From Gemmatimonadota bacterium (GTDB lineage: Bacteria; Gemmatimonadota; Gemmatimonadetes; Longimicrobiales; Gaopeijiaceae), in NCBI GenBank assembly GCA_030428885.1, contig JAUIEJ010000012.1, positions 1 through 64,000 on the forward strand: DNA of 64,000 nucleotides. The letters run 5' to 3'. Positions 14,701 to 23,189 of this stretch are shown here, one piece after another (position 1 is the first letter of the stretch; each line of letters begins with the position of its first letter). Under the pieces are notes generated by a model. It did not search any database. It was not told the origin of the DNA and saw only the letters and a list, made by a program, of their open reading frames with translations. The position numbers were made by a program, and so were the translations under genes.

Positions 14701-17486
14701 CGCCAGTCGGGCTGGTGGACCCAGTCGGCCAGGTCGACGAAGCGGCCCTCGGCGTCCAGGGTCGCCGACGTGCGAGACGGGTCCGGGGCCGCGTGCTCCT
14801 CGGGCCGGGCGCTCGGCGGCCCGACGAAGTGGGGCTTCCGCTCGAAGGGGTAGAGGGGCGCAGGCACGCGGCGCCGATCCTGGCCTTCGTCGTACCCCGC
14901 CCAGTCCAGCGACACGCCCCGGGCCCACACCTCGCCCAGGGAGCCGAGCATGAACGCCTGGGCATCGTCGTCGTCCCGGGGGCCGGGGAGCGACGGGATC
15001 GCCGGCTGATCCGGGGTCCACGAGGGGTGGAGGCGGGCGAGGGTGGCCAGGGTCCGGCCCGGGCCCACCTCCAGGAGGAGGGGCCCGTCGGGGTTCAGGA
15101 GCCGGCCGATGCCGTCACCGAATCGCACCGTGTGGCGGAGATGCCGGACCCAGTAGTCGGCGGTGGCCACCTCGGCCCCCGCCACTTCCCCCGACAGATT
15201 CGAGACGAAGGCCCGGGTGGGCGGTGCCAGGGACAGGGTCTCCAGGTGGGCGCGGAACGGGGCCAGGATGGGTTCCAGCATGGCGGAGTGGGCCGCCACG
15301 TCGATCCGGATCCGCCGCGTCTCCACCTCGTCGGCCGCCAGGGCCGCCGCCAGGGCGTCGATGTCGTGTTCGGGGCCCGCCGCCACCGTGACCTCCGGGG
15401 CGTTCACCGCCGCGATGGAGACCCCCTGGGGGAGCCGCCGGCGCAATGCGTCCTCGTCCAGGCCCACGCTGAGCATGGCGCCCCGTTCCACCGTCTCGAA
15501 GAGGCGGCCCCGGAGCGCCACCACCGACAGCACGTCGTCCAGCGAGAAGACCTCCGCCAGGCAGGCGGCGGTGTACTCGCCCATGGAGTGCCCCACCATG
15601 GAGGCCGGATCCACGCCCCAGGCCATCCACGTCCGAGCCTGGGCGTACTGGACGGTGAAGAGGGCGGGAAGGGCCCGGGACGGCCGTTGCAGCTCCTGCG
15701 CCGCCGCGTCCAGGTCGGCCTCGGGGCCGGGAGAGAGGAGGGCGCGGAGGTCGAAGTCCAGGATCCCGTCGAGGATCGCCAGGCAGCGATCGGCCTCCCG
15801 GCGGAACACGGGCTCGTGATCGTAGAGGGAGCGCCCCATGCCCGGGTACTGGGCGCCGCCGCCGGCGAAGAGGAACGCCACGTCCCGGGCCTCGCTGGGG
15901 GCCTGGGCCGAGACCAGGGAGGCGCCGGTCCCGGTGGCCAGCGCTTCCACGGCGTCGTCGGCGGTCCGGCACACCAGGGCGCGCCGGTGGGCGAAGGCCC
16001 GTCGGCCGGTGCGCAGGGTGTACGACAGGTCGGCCAGGGGAGCGTCGGGATGGGTCTCGAGGTGCTCCAGCAGCTCCCGGGACGCGTCTTCCAGCGACGG
16101 CGCGGACCGGGTCGCCAACGTGAGGAGGTGGACCGGTCGCCCCCGGTCGCCGCCCTCCAGTTCCGGTGCCTCTTCCAGGATCACGTGGGCGTTGGTGCCG
16201 CCGACGCCCAGGGAATTGACGCCGGCTCGCCGGGGCTCGGGGCCTCGGGGCCAGTCCCGGGCCTCCCCGTTCACGTAGAAGGGGGAGGACTCCATTTGGA
16301 GCAGGGGATTGGGCGCCTCGAAGTGGACCGTGGGGGGAAGGGTGCGATGCCCCAGGGCCAGGACGGCCTTGGCGAAGCTCGCCACGCCGGCGGCCGTGTC
16401 CAGGTGTCCCAGGTTGGACTTCACCGAGCCCAGGGCGCAGTAGCCCACGGCGTCGGTTCCGGTGCGGAAGGCCTGGGTCAGGGCGGCCACCTCGATGGGG
16501 TCGCCCACGGGGGTGGCGGTGCCGTGCCCTTCCACCAGCCCGATGGTGGCCGGGTCCACGTCGGCGAGGGAGAGGGCCTCGGCCACGGCCCGGGCCTGCC
16601 CGTCGACGCTGGGCGCCAGGTAGCTCACCTTGCCCGCGCCGTCGTTGTTCACCGCCGATCCACGGATCACCGCGTGGATCGTGTCGCCGGCTTCCACGGC
16701 GTCGGCGAGGCGCCGCAGGGCCACCACACCGGCGCCGCTCCCGAACACCGTGCCGCCGGAGAGGTGGTCGTAGGACCGGCAGTGTCCGTCGGGCGACAGG
16801 ATCTCGCCTTCCTCGTACAGGTAGCCGTGGCGGTGGGGCTGCTCGATGGTGGCCCCCCCGGCCAACGCCATGTCGCACTCCCACGAGAGGAGGCTCTGGC
16901 AGGCGTAGTGGATGGCCACGAGGCTCGTGGAACACGCCGTCTGGATGCTGACGCTGGGGCCGGTGAGATCGAACTCGTACGACGCCCGGGTGGAGAGGAA
17001 GTCCTTGTCGTTGCCGGTGTGGCGCAGCAGGAAGTAGCCCACGCTCTCCATGAGCTCCGGGTCCCGCACCACGTTCTTCCAGAAGTACTGACCGGCGCCG
17101 GCGCCGGCGAAGACGCCGATGGCGCCCTCGAAGCGTTCCGGGACGTGCCCCGCATGCTCCAGGGCGTGCCAGCAGCACTCCAGGAAGTGCCGGGTCTGGG
17201 GGTCCATGACGGCGGCGTCCCGGGGGCTCAGACCGAAGAACCCGGCGTCGAACCACTCCATGCGGTCCAGGAACCCGCCGGCCCGGACGTAGCGGGGATG
17301 GTCCAGGAGGGCCGGGTCGACCCCGGCTTCCCGCATCTCGTCGGGGCTCAGGTGCCCGATGCTCTCCACGCCGTCCCGGAGGTGGGCCCAGAACGTGTCC
17401 AGGTCCTGGGCGCCGGGCACGTGGACCGACAGGCCGACGACGGCGATGGCGCCGTCGAGATGGGGTGGAAGGACCTTGGCACTCAT
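11775..17486 (-). CDS. Single-chain type I polyketide synthase, KS-AT-KR-DH-ACP
   Basis: A 1,903-residue polyketide synthase. Domains in order: ketosynthase (~12-440, active Cys175 in TACSTS, with EGHGTATPVGDP and SVKSNLGH histidines); malonyl-type acyltransferase (~545-850, GHSMGEY); linker ending PLYPFERKPHF; ketoreductase (~1155-1345, TGGLGGMG and YAAANAW); dehydratase (~1400-1640, HRTRAGERILPG and HPALLD); a degenerate adenylation C-terminal subdomain (~1725-1825); and an acyl carrier domain (~1825-1900, phosphopantetheine serine in GGHSL). No enoylreductase or thioesterase. KR before DH is the order of iterative PUFA/enediyne-type synthases, so iterative use is plausible. I chose the ATG at 17486 because the KS begins there and it overlaps the upstream stop by four bases. 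Confidence 0.93.
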   Translation of the reverse strand: MSAKVLPPHLDGAIAVVGLSVHVPGAQDLDTFWAHLRDGVESIGHLSPDEMREAGVDPALLDHPRYVRAGGFLDRMEWFDAGFFGLSPRDAAVMDPQTRHFLECCWHALEHAGHVPERFEGAIGVFAGAGAGQYFWKNVVRDPELMESVGYFLLRHTGNDKDFLSTRASYEFDLTGPSVSIQTACSTSLVAIHYACQSLLSWECDMALAGGATIEQPHRHGYLYEEGEILSPDGHCRSYDHLSGGTVFGSGAGVVALRRLADAVEAGDTIHAVIRGSAVNNDGAGKVSYLAPSVDGQARAVAEALSLADVDPATIGLVEGHGTATPVGDPIEVAALTQAFRTGTDAVGYCALGSVKSNLGHLDTAAGVASFAKAVLALGHRTLPPTVHFEAPNPLLQMESSPFYVNGEARDWPRGPEPRRAGVNSLGVGGTNAHVILEEAPELEGGDRGRPVHLLTLATRSAPSLEDASRELLEHLETHPDAPLADLSYTLRTGRRAFAHRRALVCRTADDAVEALATGTGASLVSAQAPSEARDVAFLFAGGGAQYPGMGRSLYDHEPVFRREADRCLAILDGILDFDLRALLSPGPEADLDAAAQELQRPSRALPALFTVQYAQARTWMAWGVDPASMVGHSMGEYTAACLAEVFSLDDVLSVVALRGRLFETVERGAMLSVGLDEDALRRRLPQGVSIAAVNAPEVTVAAGPEHDIDALAAALAADEVETRRIRIDVAAHSAMLEPILAPFRAHLETLSLAPPTRAFVSNLSGEVAGAEVATADYWVRHLRHTVRFGDGIGRLLNPDGPLLLEVGPGRTLATLARLHPSWTPDQPAIPSLPGPRDDDDAQAFMLGSLGEVWARGVSLDWAGYDEGQDRRRVPAPLYPFERKPHFVGPPSARPEEHAAPDPSRTSATLDAEGRFVDLADWVHQPDWRPLPPAAPSPDAPAGPTLVLADPGSPGAELAARLAATGADVTVAATGSAFGTGPEGPTLRPHSADDWTRLWAHLASDGGPGLPATVVHAWCLAPTHDEPIDPTDRVFLPVFHLVRTLEEAHPGHALAFVAVASGALGVSGESAHPDHALLQGPVRVVPRELPSISTRLVDAGRLPRAAGARGAALARLVDEIRATDAPRFVGYRGSERLGLAWAPVPLADPGPVDGLDDGAVVLVTGGLGGMGLALARSLAARRPLRFVLAGRSGLPPRSEWPAVKAAAAEDDKTARAIREVEALEAAGSPVEVVAADVTDPAAASALVEAARARFGGLDVVVHAAGVLDDGPLLGRTVDQVRAVLDPKVAGARALEAAVADLDPSLFVVFSSVSAVLGAAGQIDYAAANAWLDVFARAREHETGRRTVSLAWGAWRDVGMAAELADSAHYGPEAGDGPEGDPLDHPLFHRRVTRPDGGVAVRMEFEWGRHWMLDEHRTRAGERILPGSGYVALIEAATEVVDGGPDRVIRDLTFLRPFRVARDEVRELEVLLEPRGEGWTVRVRGRSRGEHGWTDHATARIGDTRQAGRRESLDQVLARVGRPDPTPRPEHPVMDFGPRWGNVVGAALSNGEALLAQRLPEPFLADLAESRLHPALLDMATAGAPDLVPGIDPAAHFLIPAGYGEVRLRGALGSALTSHIRLRDADAEGLLASFDVTVYDESGAVLAEVDEFSMMRVDRDALADSGPGSDEPDWLRHAIDPAEGAELFRRILARPGAPHLVVVPRPLEVLQDEVGRAPAPRSRGAAPAGPRRVLLPEVAAVLEAHEAVAEAAVLGSEDEADGPNRRVAFVVYHPGMQATVSELRRFMRKAMDRKAVPQNFVEMVGLPRTADGEVATDQLRDPFAATDTFVAPRTPTETAIAEIWSELLGLERVGIHDNFLDAGGHSLVGIRVLSRIHKATGVRLEANALTLQTLEQLAAEVDRS

Positions 17487-18838
17487 GAGCCGGGCCTCGG
17501 GGAAACGGATGACGCAATATCGGAACGTCCGGCGTCCGGTGCCACGGTTGCGTCGAGAGCCCGCACCCGGAGGAGCAGATCGTCGCCGGAACGCGGCGTT
17601 CCCCGACCGTCGCGATTGCTGGTCCCCAGCCAGATGCTGCCGTCGGGTGCCACGGCCACCAGGCGCAGCCGCCCGTAGCCCCGGTCCACGATCCACTGCT
17701 CGCAGACCACGGCGGTGGGTTCGGCGTCGGCGAAGGGCATGCGACGGAGGCGCCCGTCCACCAGTCCCGTCACCAGGGCCGCCCGCCCCCAGGGCGTGTC
17801 GTCCCAGGAGAGCGCCATGCCGCCGGGGGCGATGGTGCGGGTCCACTCCACCGCCGGTCCGACGAAGCCTCCACCCTCGGAGGCGCCGGCCACGATGGGC
17901 CAGCCCAGGTCGTCGCCGGGCCGGGCGATGTTGAACTCGTCGTTGCCCGCGCGCCCCAGGTCGTTGGGGCGTCCCGACGGCCCGTGATCCACCAGCAGGA
18001 TCTCCCCGGTGTCGGGGTGCCACGCCATGGACTGGCTGTTCCGGAGTCCCCGGAGAACCACCGGAAGCGCATCGCCGGGATCGAGGGGAGCCGGCGCGCC
18101 CTCGGCGTCGTAGCGCAGGAGCTTGCCCGCGGCCCACTCCGGGTCCAGGGCCCACCCCGGCTCCTGGTTGTCGCCGTTGCTGAGGTGGAGGAAGCCGTCG
18201 GGCCCGAAGGCCAGGGCTCCGCCGCCGTGGATCTCCCCCTCGGGCGTCACCTGGACCAGCGACTCGGGCGCGCCGGCGGCTCCGGTGGCCGGGTCGACGT
18301 CGAACCGGAGCACCTCCAGCGTCCGGGGTTGGCCGCCTCGGGAGTCGAAGGCCCGCGCCAGGCGGCGACGGACGCCCTTCAGGATGCGCACCGGTGCGGG
18401 GCCCAGGGTGTTGTCCACCGCCGCCGCCACGTAGACCCGGATCCGCCCGTCGTCATCGACCCGGGCGTCGATCCCCATGAGGCCCACCTCGTCGTCGGCG
18501 AGTCCCTGCACCTCGGCCCACGGCGTGGGGTCGACCCGGCCCGTGGCCACGTCCACCGCCCGGATGCGGCCGACGCGCTCGGTGAGGAGGGCGCGGCCGT
18601 CGGGAAGGAACACCACGTCCCAGGGGATCTCGAGCCCCCGGGCCAGGGTGTCCACCGCCACGGCGGGAAGGGGGTACTCGGGGCCGCAGGCCGGGAGGGT
18701 GGGATCGGAGAGTTGGACCCCCAGGGACTCGGCCGTGGGGACGTCCGGGGGCTCGGCGCCGCAGGCGAGGGCCCCCAGGGTGGTGGCGCAGAGGAGGGCC
18801 CGGGCCGCGCGTGCTCGGTGGCGGTGGGGGTCTTTCAC
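17483..18838 (-). CDS. PQQ-type sugar dehydrogenase (GSDH fold) lipoprotein
   Basis: A 451-residue lipoprotein (signal ending LGALACG) with the six-bladed glucose/sorbosone dehydrogenase propeller. Family marks are LEIPWDVVFLPDG, EIHGGGALAFGPDGFLHL, NGDNQEPGW, AGKLLRYDAEG, ILLVDHGPSGRPNDLG and PGDDLGWPIV. Homologues oxidise aldose sugars with PQQ in the periplasm, although many members have unknown substrates or no cofactor. The start at 18838 is a GTG. Its stop overlaps the PKS start by four bases, so it heads the operon. A surface sugar dehydrogenase coupled to a PKS is unusual; it might modify a secreted glycosylated product, which is speculation. Confidence 0.85.
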   Translation of the reverse strand: MKDPHRHRARAARALLCATTLGALACGAEPPDVPTAESLGVQLSDPTLPACGPEYPLPAVAVDTLARGLEIPWDVVFLPDGRALLTERVGRIRAVDVATGRVDPTPWAEVQGLADDEVGLMGIDARVDDDGRIRVYVAAAVDNTLGPAPVRILKGVRRRLARAFDSRGGQPRTLEVLRFDVDPATGAAGAPESLVQVTPEGEIHGGGALAFGPDGFLHLSNGDNQEPGWALDPEWAAGKLLRYDAEGAPAPLDPGDALPVVLRGLRNSQSMAWHPDTGEILLVDHGPSGRPNDLGRAGNDEFNIARPGDDLGWPIVAGASEGGGFVGPAVEWTRTIAPGGMALSWDDTPWGRAALVTGLVDGRLRRMPFADAEPTAVVCEQWIVDRGYGRLRLVAVAPDGSIWLGTSNRDGRGTPRSGDDLLLRVRALDATVAPDAGRSDIASSVSPRPGS

Positions 18839-18947
18839 GTCCGGTGCGTCTCCACGTTCAACGACGAACCACCGCCGACCCGTGATGGGCGCGGTGGGAC
18901 TACGTTCGATTGTCGTGCCGTGACTCGGGAAGGTTGAGCACCGGCCG

Positions 18948-20435
18948 TCAATGAGCCGAGACGGTCCGTTCCCGGGCCCATTCCCGCAGGGCGGCGATGG
19001 GCTCGGCCATGGTCACGGAGAGGGGGCGCGTGCGGGCGATCTCGGCGGCCAGGGCCTCGGGGCCGATGCGCCCCCCCTCGGCGAACGCCGCGTACTGGAC
19101 CGAGACGATGGCCTGCTCGAGTTCGGAGCCGGAGAAACCGGCCGCCGCCGCCGCCAGATCGGTCAGGGGAAACCGCTCCACCTCCTGGTCCCGCCCCTCG
19201 AGATGGATACGCAAGATCTCCTCCCGGGTCTCGGCGTCGGGGAGGTCGACGAAAAACACCTCGTCGAAGCGCCCCTTGCGGAGGAACTCGGGGGGCAGCC
19301 GCTGGACGTCGTTGGCCGTGGCCACCACGAACACGTCGCCCGTCCGCTCCTGGAGCCACGAGAGGAACGTCCCCAGGACCCGCTGCGAGACGCCCCCATC
19401 TTCCGACCCTCCGGAGGCGAAGGCCTTCTCGAGCTCGTCGATCCACAGGATCACCGGCGACATCCGCTCCGCCGTCTCCATGGCCCGGCGGAAGTTCTTC
19501 TCGCTCTCGCCGATGTACTTGTTGTACAGCCCCGACGGATCCAGACGGAGCAGGGGGAGCCTCCATTCCGACGCCACGGCCTTCGCCGCCAGGCTCTTGC
19601 CGCAGCCCGGCACGCCCAGGAGCAGCACGCCCCGGGGGAAGGGCAGGCCCGCTTCCCGGGCACGGGCCGGATTGCGCACCACTGCGGTGCGGTGGGCCAG
19701 CCAGGCCTTGAAGCCCGCCAGATCGGCCACCCGGGCCAGGGACGCCTCCACCGGGGTGTATTCCAGCAGACCGTCGCGCTCCACCAGCGACTTCTTGGCG
19801 TCGGCCACGAGCCGGAGGTCGCGGGCGTCCAGGACGCCGTCCTCCACCAGGGCCCGGGTCAGCACCTTCTCGGCCTCCATGAGGGTGAGGCCCCGGAGGT
19901 GGGTGAGGAGGGCCGTGACCTCGTCGGGCTCCATCTCCATGGTCACGTGCCGGCGGAGCGACACGTCCCGCACCACCTGGCCCAGGAGGTCCCGGAGTTC
20001 GTCTTCGGTGGGGCCGGGCAGCGCCGAGTGGGTGACCACGCCGGCCAGGGCCTCGGGCACGTCGAGGTCGGGTCCGGTGAGGACCAGGGCTCCCGTGAGG
20101 GACTCCAGGGCCCGGGCGCAGTCCCGCACCAGGGCCGCAGGAAGATCGCCCTCCAGGGTGGCCCGGGACACGCCCTGGAAGTGGTAGAGGGCGTCGATGC
20201 GGGCGTGGGCCACGTGCTCCAGCGCCTTGAGAGGCTCGTCGGTGCCGTACACGCTTCCCTTCATGCCGGCCCGGGACAGTCCCCGGGACCGGGTCCAGAC
20301 GAAAAACGGCACCCCGAGACGGTGGGCCACGTGGTGCAGGAGTCCCCGGGCCCTCTCCTCCTCGTCGGTGCGCAGGTGGACGATGCCGTGCCGGCTACGG
20401 AAGAGCAGCTCCAGATCGTGGAGGACGTCGTTCAC
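18948..20435 (-). CDS. AAA+ ATPase, Ycf46-like
   Basis: A 495-residue cytoplasmic ATPase. The N-terminal ~220 residues are an alpha/beta domain with TDEEERARGLLHHVA, typical of Ycf46-type proteins. The C-terminal AAA module has Walker A GVPGCGKS, Walker B VILWIDELEKAF, sensor 1 VVATAND and an arginine finger region FLRKGRFDE. Ycf46-like proteins are implicated in stress or CO2-related control in cyanobacteria; the function here is unknown. The GTG start lies one base after the MscS stop, so the two are translationally linked. Conserved pore-loop-like YNKYIGESEKNF suggests hexamer-based remodelling. Confidence 0.85.
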   Translation of the reverse strand: MNDVLHDLELLFRSRHGIVHLRTDEEERARGLLHHVAHRLGVPFFVWTRSRGLSRAGMKGSVYGTDEPLKALEHVAHARIDALYHFQGVSRATLEGDLPAALVRDCARALESLTGALVLTGPDLDVPEALAGVVTHSALPGPTEDELRDLLGQVVRDVSLRRHVTMEMEPDEVTALLTHLRGLTLMEAEKVLTRALVEDGVLDARDLRLVADAKKSLVERDGLLEYTPVEASLARVADLAGFKAWLAHRTAVVRNPARAREAGLPFPRGVLLLGVPGCGKSLAAKAVASEWRLPLLRLDPSGLYNKYIGESEKNFRRAMETAERMSPVILWIDELEKAFASGGSEDGGVSQRVLGTFLSWLQERTGDVFVVATANDVQRLPPEFLRKGRFDEVFFVDLPDAETREEILRIHLEGRDQEVERFPLTDLAAAAAGFSGSELEQAIVSVQYAAFAEGGRIGPEALAAEIARTRPLSVTMAEPIAALREWARERTVSAH

Positions 20436-20436
20436 G

Positions 20437-21327
20437 TCAGGAAGCCCGGGGCAGCCGGGAGAGGGCGTCGTCGACGGGGGCGTCGAAATGCACGTCGAGC
20501 TGGGGGAAGGCGATGGTGAGGTCGGCCTCCTGGAGGGCGAACCAGATGCCCTTCATGAGGTCGGAGTGGCGCCGGGGCGCCTGCCACGGATCGTCGGTCC
20601 AGACGCTGACCTCGAAGTTCACCGACGAGGAACCGAACTCGGTGAGGAGCACCACCGGGCTCCGGCTCTCGAGCCGCCATTCCAGGGCGTCGGCCATGGT
20701 CTGGAGTACCTCGAACACCCGCTTCATATCGGACTCGTACGCCACGCCCACGGCGGCCCGCAGCCGCAGATTGTTGTCGTGGAGGGTGAAGTTCTTCACC
20801 GACGATTCCACGAGGTGGGAGTTGGGGACCAGAATCTCCTCGTCCTCCCGGTTCCGGCAGAGGGTGGTGCGGATCCCGAGCTTGAGCACCCGCACCACGT
20901 AGCCGTCCACCTCGACGATGTCTCCCGGCTTGATGGACCGCTCGAAGAGGAGGATCACCCCCGAGACGAAATTCTGGGCGAGCCCCTGGAGGGCGAACCC
21001 GATCCCCACGGCGAACACGGCCCCGGCGGCGAAGAGTGCCGAGAGATTGATCCCCACCTGCGACACGGCGGTGAGGAAGCCCAGGATCATGACGAAGTAG
21101 TGGGTGATCCGCAGGGTGGCGGCGATGGTGCCCTCGTCGTCCACGCCCCGGCGCCGCATGACGCGATCCAGGCCGCGGCGGAAGAGCCGGGAGAACACCC
21201 AGGTGAGGAAGAGGAGGGCCACCACGACCAGGAGGTCGGCTACGGTGACCTCCGATCCGCCGATGGTGAAGCTGGCTTCGAGGACCGTGTCCACGAGGCC
21301 GAAGATCTCCTGCCACTGAATGTCCAT
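20437..21327 (-). CDS. MscS-type mechanosensitive channel
   Basis: A 296-residue inner-membrane channel that opens under membrane tension to release solutes. Three N-terminal helices precede the family's signature pore helix and beta-domain entry (AVGIGFALQGLAQNFVSG, then LFERSIKPGDIVEVDGYVV). The soluble cage follows with TTLCRNREDEEILVPNS. Length fits a short MscS. It lies directly upstream of the AAA+ ATPase gene with a one-base gap, suggesting joint production. An osmotic-stress role is family knowledge; the link to the ATPase is inference. Confidence 0.92.
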   Translation of the reverse strand: MDIQWQEIFGLVDTVLEASFTIGGSEVTVADLLVVVALLFLTWVFSRLFRRGLDRVMRRRGVDDEGTIAATLRITHYFVMILGFLTAVSQVGINLSALFAAGAVFAVGIGFALQGLAQNFVSGVILLFERSIKPGDIVEVDGYVVRVLKLGIRTTLCRNREDEEILVPNSHLVESSVKNFTLHDNNLRLRAAVGVAYESDMKRVFEVLQTMADALEWRLESRSPVVLLTEFGSSSVNFEVSVWTDDPWQAPRRHSDLMKGIWFALQEADLTIAFPQLDVHFDAPVDDALSRLPRAS

Positions 21328-21343
21328 GGGGTCTCCGGGAGGG

Positions 21344-23095
21344 TCAGAAGGAGTCGCCGTCGGTGGCGGGGCGGGAACCCCGTCCGTTGGTGATCACTCG
21401 ACCCGGGAGGGCCCAGGTGAGTTCACCGCCGTCCACCACGGGCTCGCCCCCCACCAGAACGTGCTCGATCCCCGAGGGATAGGCGTGGGGCTCGAAGAAG
21501 GTGGTCTGGTCGTCCAGGGTGTCGAGGTCGAAGACCACGACGTCGGCCACGAAGCCCTCCCGCACCTGGCCCCGGTCGCGGAAGCCCATGAGGAGCGCGG
21601 GAAGGGAGGTCATGGACCGCACGGCGCTCTCCACCGAGAGGACGCCGGCGTCGCGGGCGTACCAGGCGATCTTCCGGGGAAACGTGCCGTAGAAGCGGGG
21701 ATGGACCGATCCCTCGTCGTCGGGGTGGGCGAGCCCGCCGTCGGAGGCGGTGGCGACCCACGGGAGGGCGGCGTAGGTGTTCACGTCGTCTTCCGACATG
21801 GAGAAGCCCCGAAGTCGTCCGCCTCCCCGGCGGCTCGGGTCGCCCCGGAGCTGGAGCTGGATGGCCGCCTCCACGGGGTCCAGGCCCCAGGCCTCGGCCA
21901 CCTCGGCCAGGGAGAGGCCCACCACCGCGTCGTCGGGATACTCGAACACCACCACGCGATCGGCGCCGCCCCGCCGCCGGATCTCGTGGGCGATGTCGCC
22001 TCGGATGGCCGCCGCGGCGTCGGGGTCGGCGAGGTTGGCCTCCAACATGACCGCGGGCGGGCGGGCGTCGCGCCGGTTGGTGGCCGCCTCGTCCTGGAGC
22101 GCCCATCCCGGGATCAGCACCGTGCTGCCGTCCGAGCCCGAGGTGGGGTAGGGGTACTGGTCGGCGAAGACCCGCACGCCTTCCGATCGGGCCCGCTCGA
22201 TGAGCTGGATCGCGGTGTGGCTCGAACCCCAGTAGTGGGCGCCCTTGGCCTTGATGTGGGACGCCACCACCCGGGCACCGGAGCGGCGGCCCACTTCGAT
22301 GGTCTCCATGATGGCGTCGACCAGGGTGGGGGCGCCGGGGGCGTCCTGGCTGGGCCAGTACCACATGGGATCGGCCCCCTCGGACCGCTGGTGCGAGATG
22401 TAGACGGCGTCGTACGGAGTGAGTTCGCCCACCAGGGCCGCCACCTCGTCGGTGGTGCTCCAACGGCCGGGCACGTATTCGAGGCCGGCACTCATGCCCA
22501 CGGCGCCTTCATCCAGCGCCTGGCGCACCAGCGCCCGCATGCGGACCACCTCGTCGTCGGTGGCCGGGCGCATGAAGTCGTCGCCCATGACCTGCCGGCG
22601 CACCTCCCCGTGTCCCACCATGAGGGCCACGTTGGCGCCGGTGCCCTGCCGGGCCACCAGGTCCCGCTGTTCGGCGATGGGCCACGGCGAGCGGCCGTCG
22701 TGGTTCACCACCACCGTGGTGACGCCCTGGGCCACGATGTTGGGCATGGCCTTGCGACGGAGGGAGTCGGTTCGGATGGTGGCGCCTCCGATGCGGGCAC
22801 TCCCGTCGTCGGCGTGGGAGTGGATGTCGATGAAGCCCGGGGCCACGATCCGCCCCGCCGCGTCGATGACCCGATCGGCGGTGGCGTCGGGGAGTGTGCC
22901 CACGGCGGCGATGCGGCCGTCGCGAATGGCCACGTCGGCCCGGTACCAGGGGTTGCCCGTGCCGTCGATGACCTGTCCGCCTCGGATCAGGACGTCGTAG
23001 TGCTCGGCCTGGGCGGCCAGGGGACGGGAGGGGAGGGCCAGTAGGGCCAGGGCGGTCCCGGCCAGGGCGAAGGTGCGGCGGAGAGGGGCGGGCAT
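21344..23095 (-). CDS. Exported N-acyl-D-amino-acid deacylase family amidohydrolase
   Basis: A 583-residue metal-dependent amidohydrolase with a signal peptide (LALPSRPLAAQA). Family signs: YDVLIRGGQVIDGTG at the start, metal motif DIHSHAD, GMSAGLEYVPG, VASHIKAKG carrying further ligands, and the closing GFVADVVVFD segment. D-aminoacylases release D-amino acids from N-acyl forms, but many exported relatives act on other amides or dipeptides. It is followed by the MscS/AAA pair after 16 bases and may share their transcript. Likely used in peptide or peptidoglycan-debris catabolism; the substrate is not established. Confidence 0.88.
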   Translation of the reverse strand: MPAPLRRTFALAGTALALLALPSRPLAAQAEHYDVLIRGGQVIDGTGNPWYRADVAIRDGRIAAVGTLPDATADRVIDAAGRIVAPGFIDIHSHADDGSARIGGATIRTDSLRRKAMPNIVAQGVTTVVVNHDGRSPWPIAEQRDLVARQGTGANVALMVGHGEVRRQVMGDDFMRPATDDEVVRMRALVRQALDEGAVGMSAGLEYVPGRWSTTDEVAALVGELTPYDAVYISHQRSEGADPMWYWPSQDAPGAPTLVDAIMETIEVGRRSGARVVASHIKAKGAHYWGSSHTAIQLIERARSEGVRVFADQYPYPTSGSDGSTVLIPGWALQDEAATNRRDARPPAVMLEANLADPDAAAAIRGDIAHEIRRRGGADRVVVFEYPDDAVVGLSLAEVAEAWGLDPVEAAIQLQLRGDPSRRGGGRLRGFSMSEDDVNTYAALPWVATASDGGLAHPDDEGSVHPRFYGTFPRKIAWYARDAGVLSVESAVRSMTSLPALLMGFRDRGQVREGFVADVVVFDLDTLDDQTTFFEPHAYPSGIEHVLVGGEPVVDGGELTWALPGRVITNGRGSRPATDGDSF

Positions 23096-23189
23096 GGGAC
23101 TCCTCGGAAGACCCGGGTCGATACGGACGGCGCAGAGCGAGGGTACCAGTCCCGGCGAGGGGGGAGCAAGACGCCCGGGCGCCGAGGTT

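Noticed and set aside
11859-17678. A 1,939-codon open frame on the plus strand opposite the PKS gene
   Set aside because: It is the antisense shadow of a GC-rich gene: rich in Gly, Arg, His and Pro, with no domain, while the minus strand encodes a complete PKS with all catalytic motifs.
17487-18155. In-frame extension of the PKS upstream of 17486
   Set aside because: The added residues have no PKS similarity and overlap the sugar dehydrogenase, which is clearly coding in another frame.
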